Shown here one piece after another: positions 61,114-64,000 of a stretch of DNA of 64,000 bases; position 1 is the stretch's first letter; every line of letters starts with the position of its first letter. The DNA lies in NCBI RefSeq assembly GCF_004027225.2, contig NC_044289.2:11928354-11992353 (forward strand). The letters are read 5' to 3'. The notes under the pieces were generated by a model. That model was not told the DNA's origin. It worked only from the letters and a program-made list of their open reading frames with translations, and ran no database searches. This DNA is from Strigops habroptila (lineage: Eukaryota; Chordata; Aves; Psittaciformes; Psittacidae). Made by a program: the position numbers and the translations under genes.

Positions 61114-61470
61114 GCATCATGAGTCATGACAGTGCTCTGGGAGCACAGGAGGATGGTGAAAGGAGTGTCTGACCACCAGCAGCTCATTTGAAGTCCGCTC
61201 CCTGTGCCAGATGCCCACCTGAGACACTGCTGACTTAATGGATGGCAGGGAGTTTTGGGAACTCAGCAGCTTCCAGGAGCTGACCTGCTCACTACACTAA
61301 TCAAACAGCAGCCTGAAAAGGCCCCCAGAAAAGGCCTAGGCCATGCGAGGCACTGAGGACTGTCCTGTTGCCTTTCGTTGTAAAGCACCACTTTGGTTTT
61401 AAGCTGCAGACACAGTATATAGCATTTCTGAAATGGCCAAGCATCTGTCCCCTCCATCTTTTCTCTGTAG

Positions 61471-61570
61471 AATGAAATGTCCCCCTTGCAGAGAGATCAG
61501 ACAAGGGCTGCGTCCCTCTTTCATCTCATGCTCACCTCTCTGCACTGTAGACAGAACCGCAATGGATGTG
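61471..61570 (+). other. Exon-like segment C of the 60 kb cluster with tandem donor sites
   Basis: A strong acceptor (CCCCTCCATCTTTTCTCTGTAG, AG at 61469-61470) precedes 100 bases ending at a good donor (GATGTG then GTAAGC, GT at 61571). A second donor (TTATG then GTGAGC) follows 12 bases later, so both would keep the same frame. Two frames are open: one with the first base completing a codon (MKCPPCREIRQGLRPSF and onward), and phase 0 (NEMSPLQRDQTRAASLFHLM and onward). Phase 0 matches the exit of segment B. No domain is recognised. Confidence 0.3.
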
Positions 61571-62530
61571 GTAAGCTTTATGGTGAGCACACCAGCTGAT
61601 ATTCCTCCTACCCCGTGGCTTGAAAGCCCAAGTGACCTGCCCAGCCCAGGACTGGCTGTTCTCTTGCAGAGACAAATTATGAAGATGTTAAAGCAAGCAG
61701 GTGGGAGGAAGGCACATCAACCTGTGCTCCGCTGGAGGCATGCACAGAAGTAGAACCTCTTAAGGAGATGTCTGTAGGTGGCTGAATTTAAATTCCCAGC
61801 GACTAGGACAAGCAAACAGATCACAGGAAGCATGTGTTAGAGATTCATCTTGTGTACAGAAGCAAAGGCAAGTGCAAAAAGTGCAAGCTACAGAACTGGC
61901 AATGCCCCATAAACCAATCTCTGCCTTCGGTCAGACGGGTGTACAGCTGTAATATGATGAAGGAGGCAGCCTTAAACCCAGGCTTAGGCTATTGCCCCTT
62001 TGCCTGCCAGATTTCAGTCCACATCTGCCTACTCGTGGGCCCAAATGCTGTAACACCCCACACGCAGGCAGGGAGCTTTGTGAGACAGGAGCAGTCGGTG
62101 CCTTTCTACATCCCTCCCATGTCTCTGTGCCTCTGCCAGCAGCAGCAAAAGCCGTGCAGAGATTGCCAACAGAGCATTTCTTGCCATGAGCAGGGCTATT
62201 TTCACTCCTAATGGAGACCCAGGCACAGCAGCCACAAGGCTCAGAGCCCCTGGGAGGGCAAAAGGCAGCTTGTGGGCAGCTCTGGTGCCTCCAGGAGCCC
62301 CCAGTGAGGTGCAGAAGGTGCTTCCATTCCAGGGCACACCAGTAAAGTGGCCAAGCTCACTGACTGAGCTCACTATTGCCAGGCAATGCTCAGCGTTCTT
62401 AGGCAAACCAGATTGACGTGTTTGCTAGAGAACAATAATTTGCCCATGTTACCAGGTCTCTTTCTCTCACTTTGCGGTTAGTGCTTACATTTTACAGTGC
62501 CCAAAGAGGAAAAATAAGCTGAAGTCTGTC
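61571..62530. other. Unique sequence downstream of segment C; no gene recognised
   Basis: Open frames of about 125 codons occur on both strands (61834-62211 plus, 62029-62406 minus) and overlap each other. Neither has a recognisable domain. Confidence 0.35.
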
Positions 62531-62547
62531 AAAAAAAAAAAAAAAAA
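62531..62547 (+). repeat. A17 homopolymer
   Basis: A run of 17 adenines, the longest homopolymer in the window. It could be the tail of an old retroposed copy, but no processed gene is recognisable just upstream. Tailed retrocopies are rare in birds because CR1 does not use poly(A). Confidence 0.9.
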
Positions 62548-64000
62548 TGCTGAGGAAAGGTCTGTGTAAGGGTCATAGGCTACCATTTCCTTTACGGTTT
62601 ACTATCTCCCAAAGAGCTTCCAGGTGACGTTCTTGTCCTTCATCATCTTTGGGGTGCAACACTGTGAGAAAGCACAAGCTCTAGTGGTTCCTTTCTCATT
62701 AATCATTTCCCTTATTGCACCTGATGTATATGCGGTCCAGGGCAAAGGTTTATTGGACCATTTGCTGAAGGATCTGTGTCCAGAAAGATCTCTGGGTCTG
62801 GCTGATGTGATTGCTAAGTGGATTGGTGCAGGAAACCTGAGGAGGCAAAGGCCCTGGGAGAAATCACCTGGAATGAAATTTCTGCCCATAGACAGCAAGA
62901 CAAAAATAGTGTGTTTTCCAAGCTGTTGAAGTGGGAGTTGATTAGCTGTGTAATACAACACTATTTAGTAATCTACAACAACGCCATACCCCATTTATTT
63001 TAACATGGCACAGTATTGTCCTAATGGCAAACCCAATCAATAGAGCGCACACCATCTGCACCACCTTCAGCTGCTGTGCTGGGATACCCAACACATCCCT
63101 GTGCCTAGCTTTCAACCACTCTGAGGGCTGGGGACTGAGCCTGTCTGGGGCCCAGTGCCATAGGGTTAGCTGGCTCCTGGAGACAACTGCTGCTAGCATA
63201 AGGAAAGGCTTGACGAATGGCCCTCCTCCATGATGGCTTTCCATGGCTCACCTAGGGAGGCTATGGCAAAGAGCCCGAGGACAAGTGCCATTAGCTGGGG
63301 CTCTTAAAAAGACAGTCAAGCCAGAGACTAAGAAAAGCTGCAGCATCTCTTGCTCCTGAGGCCGAGCAAGAGGGGTGGCCGTGGTTGAACAGAGCAGGGT
63401 AATGGCATTCACAATCTGGTCTAGGGATACCCGGGTGTCTTGCTGTCTGTTGGCATGAGCATCACCAAATCTTGAACAGCAGCAGCTTGTGGAGACTGAG
63501 CCTTGTAGGGACAGCTCCACGGCATTTTTTCACAAGCCAGACAACACAGGCCTTCTGCGAGAGCCTCCAGGCGCAGCTCCTTAATCTTCATTACTGGGTA
63601 TTTAAACCTGTTTGCCATCTCCTCTTCACAGTCACTTTAATTGTGTGAGCAATTAGCAGGTCTGGCGCCAGGAAAAGTTGTTGTGGTGTGCACTGCAGGA
63701 CAGGAGCTGGGGTTATTTTTAGGTCCGTAGAGTTGCTTCTGCAGCACCCCTGTGCTGCACCACTACCCAGAGCATCCTCCTCCTGTCTGGCAGGATAAAG
63801 CTCTGCCAAAGAGGGCAGAGGGCTGAGCCAGCGACCCCAGCACCACCGAGCCACTGCCTGCTTCCCATCACCCATCTCATGTCACAGAGCTGGCAGCCCC
63901 TGCCACAATCACTTCTCCTCACACAAAACTGAAGGTTTTGGGGAGGAAGGAGGTTAATTCTTAATGAAACAGCCAAGGGTACATTTTTGGGCCAGCCAGG
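62548..64000. other. Unique sequence to the window end; no gene recognised
   Basis: Several minus-strand frames of 65-119 codons follow each other between 62602 and 63976, in different phases. Their composition is not obviously coding. No LTR, terminal repeat or recognisable retroviral or LINE motif is seen. Confidence 0.35.

Noticed and set aside
62531..62547. Processed pseudogene tail (A17)
   Set aside because: No recognisable gene sequence or canonical AATAAA lies just upstream, and no target-site duplication was found by eye.
1..64000. Endogenous retrovirus or LTR element
   Set aside because: No LTR pair, primer-binding site, or gag/pol/env motif was recognised on either strand.

Overview
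The window looks like bird (avian) nuclear DNA: intron-dominated sequence of about 50% GC with one strong CpG island. The main evidence is a sparse scatter of chicken repeat 1 (CR1) LINE 3' ends. At least six copies carry the CR1 terminal octamer (ATTCTATG or its complement) next to the well-known conserved 3' UTR block, and a seventh, much older copy lacks the terminus. CR1 with this density, no Alu/B1/L1, and a few old amniote-wide SINE relics point to a bird rather than a mammal or a non-avian reptile. There are no bacterial-style operons, tRNA or rRNA genes, CRISPR arrays or intact mobile elements. Almost all open frames here are chance frames in non-coding DNA.

Layout. From 1 to 14.1 kb I see no gene I can name: unique sequence, one CR1 copy and some weak exon-like patches. 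From 14.1 to 15.6 kb there is a pyrimidine tract followed by a CpG island about 1.2 kb long, the best promoter in the window. A donor site at 14510 implies a plus-strand transcript. Downstream, three well-bracketed exon candidates (16959-17098, 24559-24639, 36422-36557) join in one phase with the island ATG at 14285 and give 194 open codons, split by introns of about 2.4, 7.5 and 11.8 kb. This fits the 5' end of a long-intron plus-strand gene that continues past the window. The gene could not be identified by recognition, and the exons could instead be partly 5' UTR.

From 36.6 to 59.7 kb the sequence reads as intron or intergenic DNA, with small tandem duplications, CR1 copies, probable MIR-like relics and a few exon-like patches. 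At 59.7-61.6 kb three more exon-like segments with good splice sites sit close together and may be a separate transcript. On the minus strand, 31207-32262 is an unusually long ATG-initiated frame (351 codons) with a favourable start context, a hydrophobic N-terminal segment and a downstream AATAAA; its coding status is doubtful.

No convincing new biological system was found. The points most worth checking are the four-exon gene model, the minus-strand 351-codon frame and the 60-61.6 kb exon cluster.
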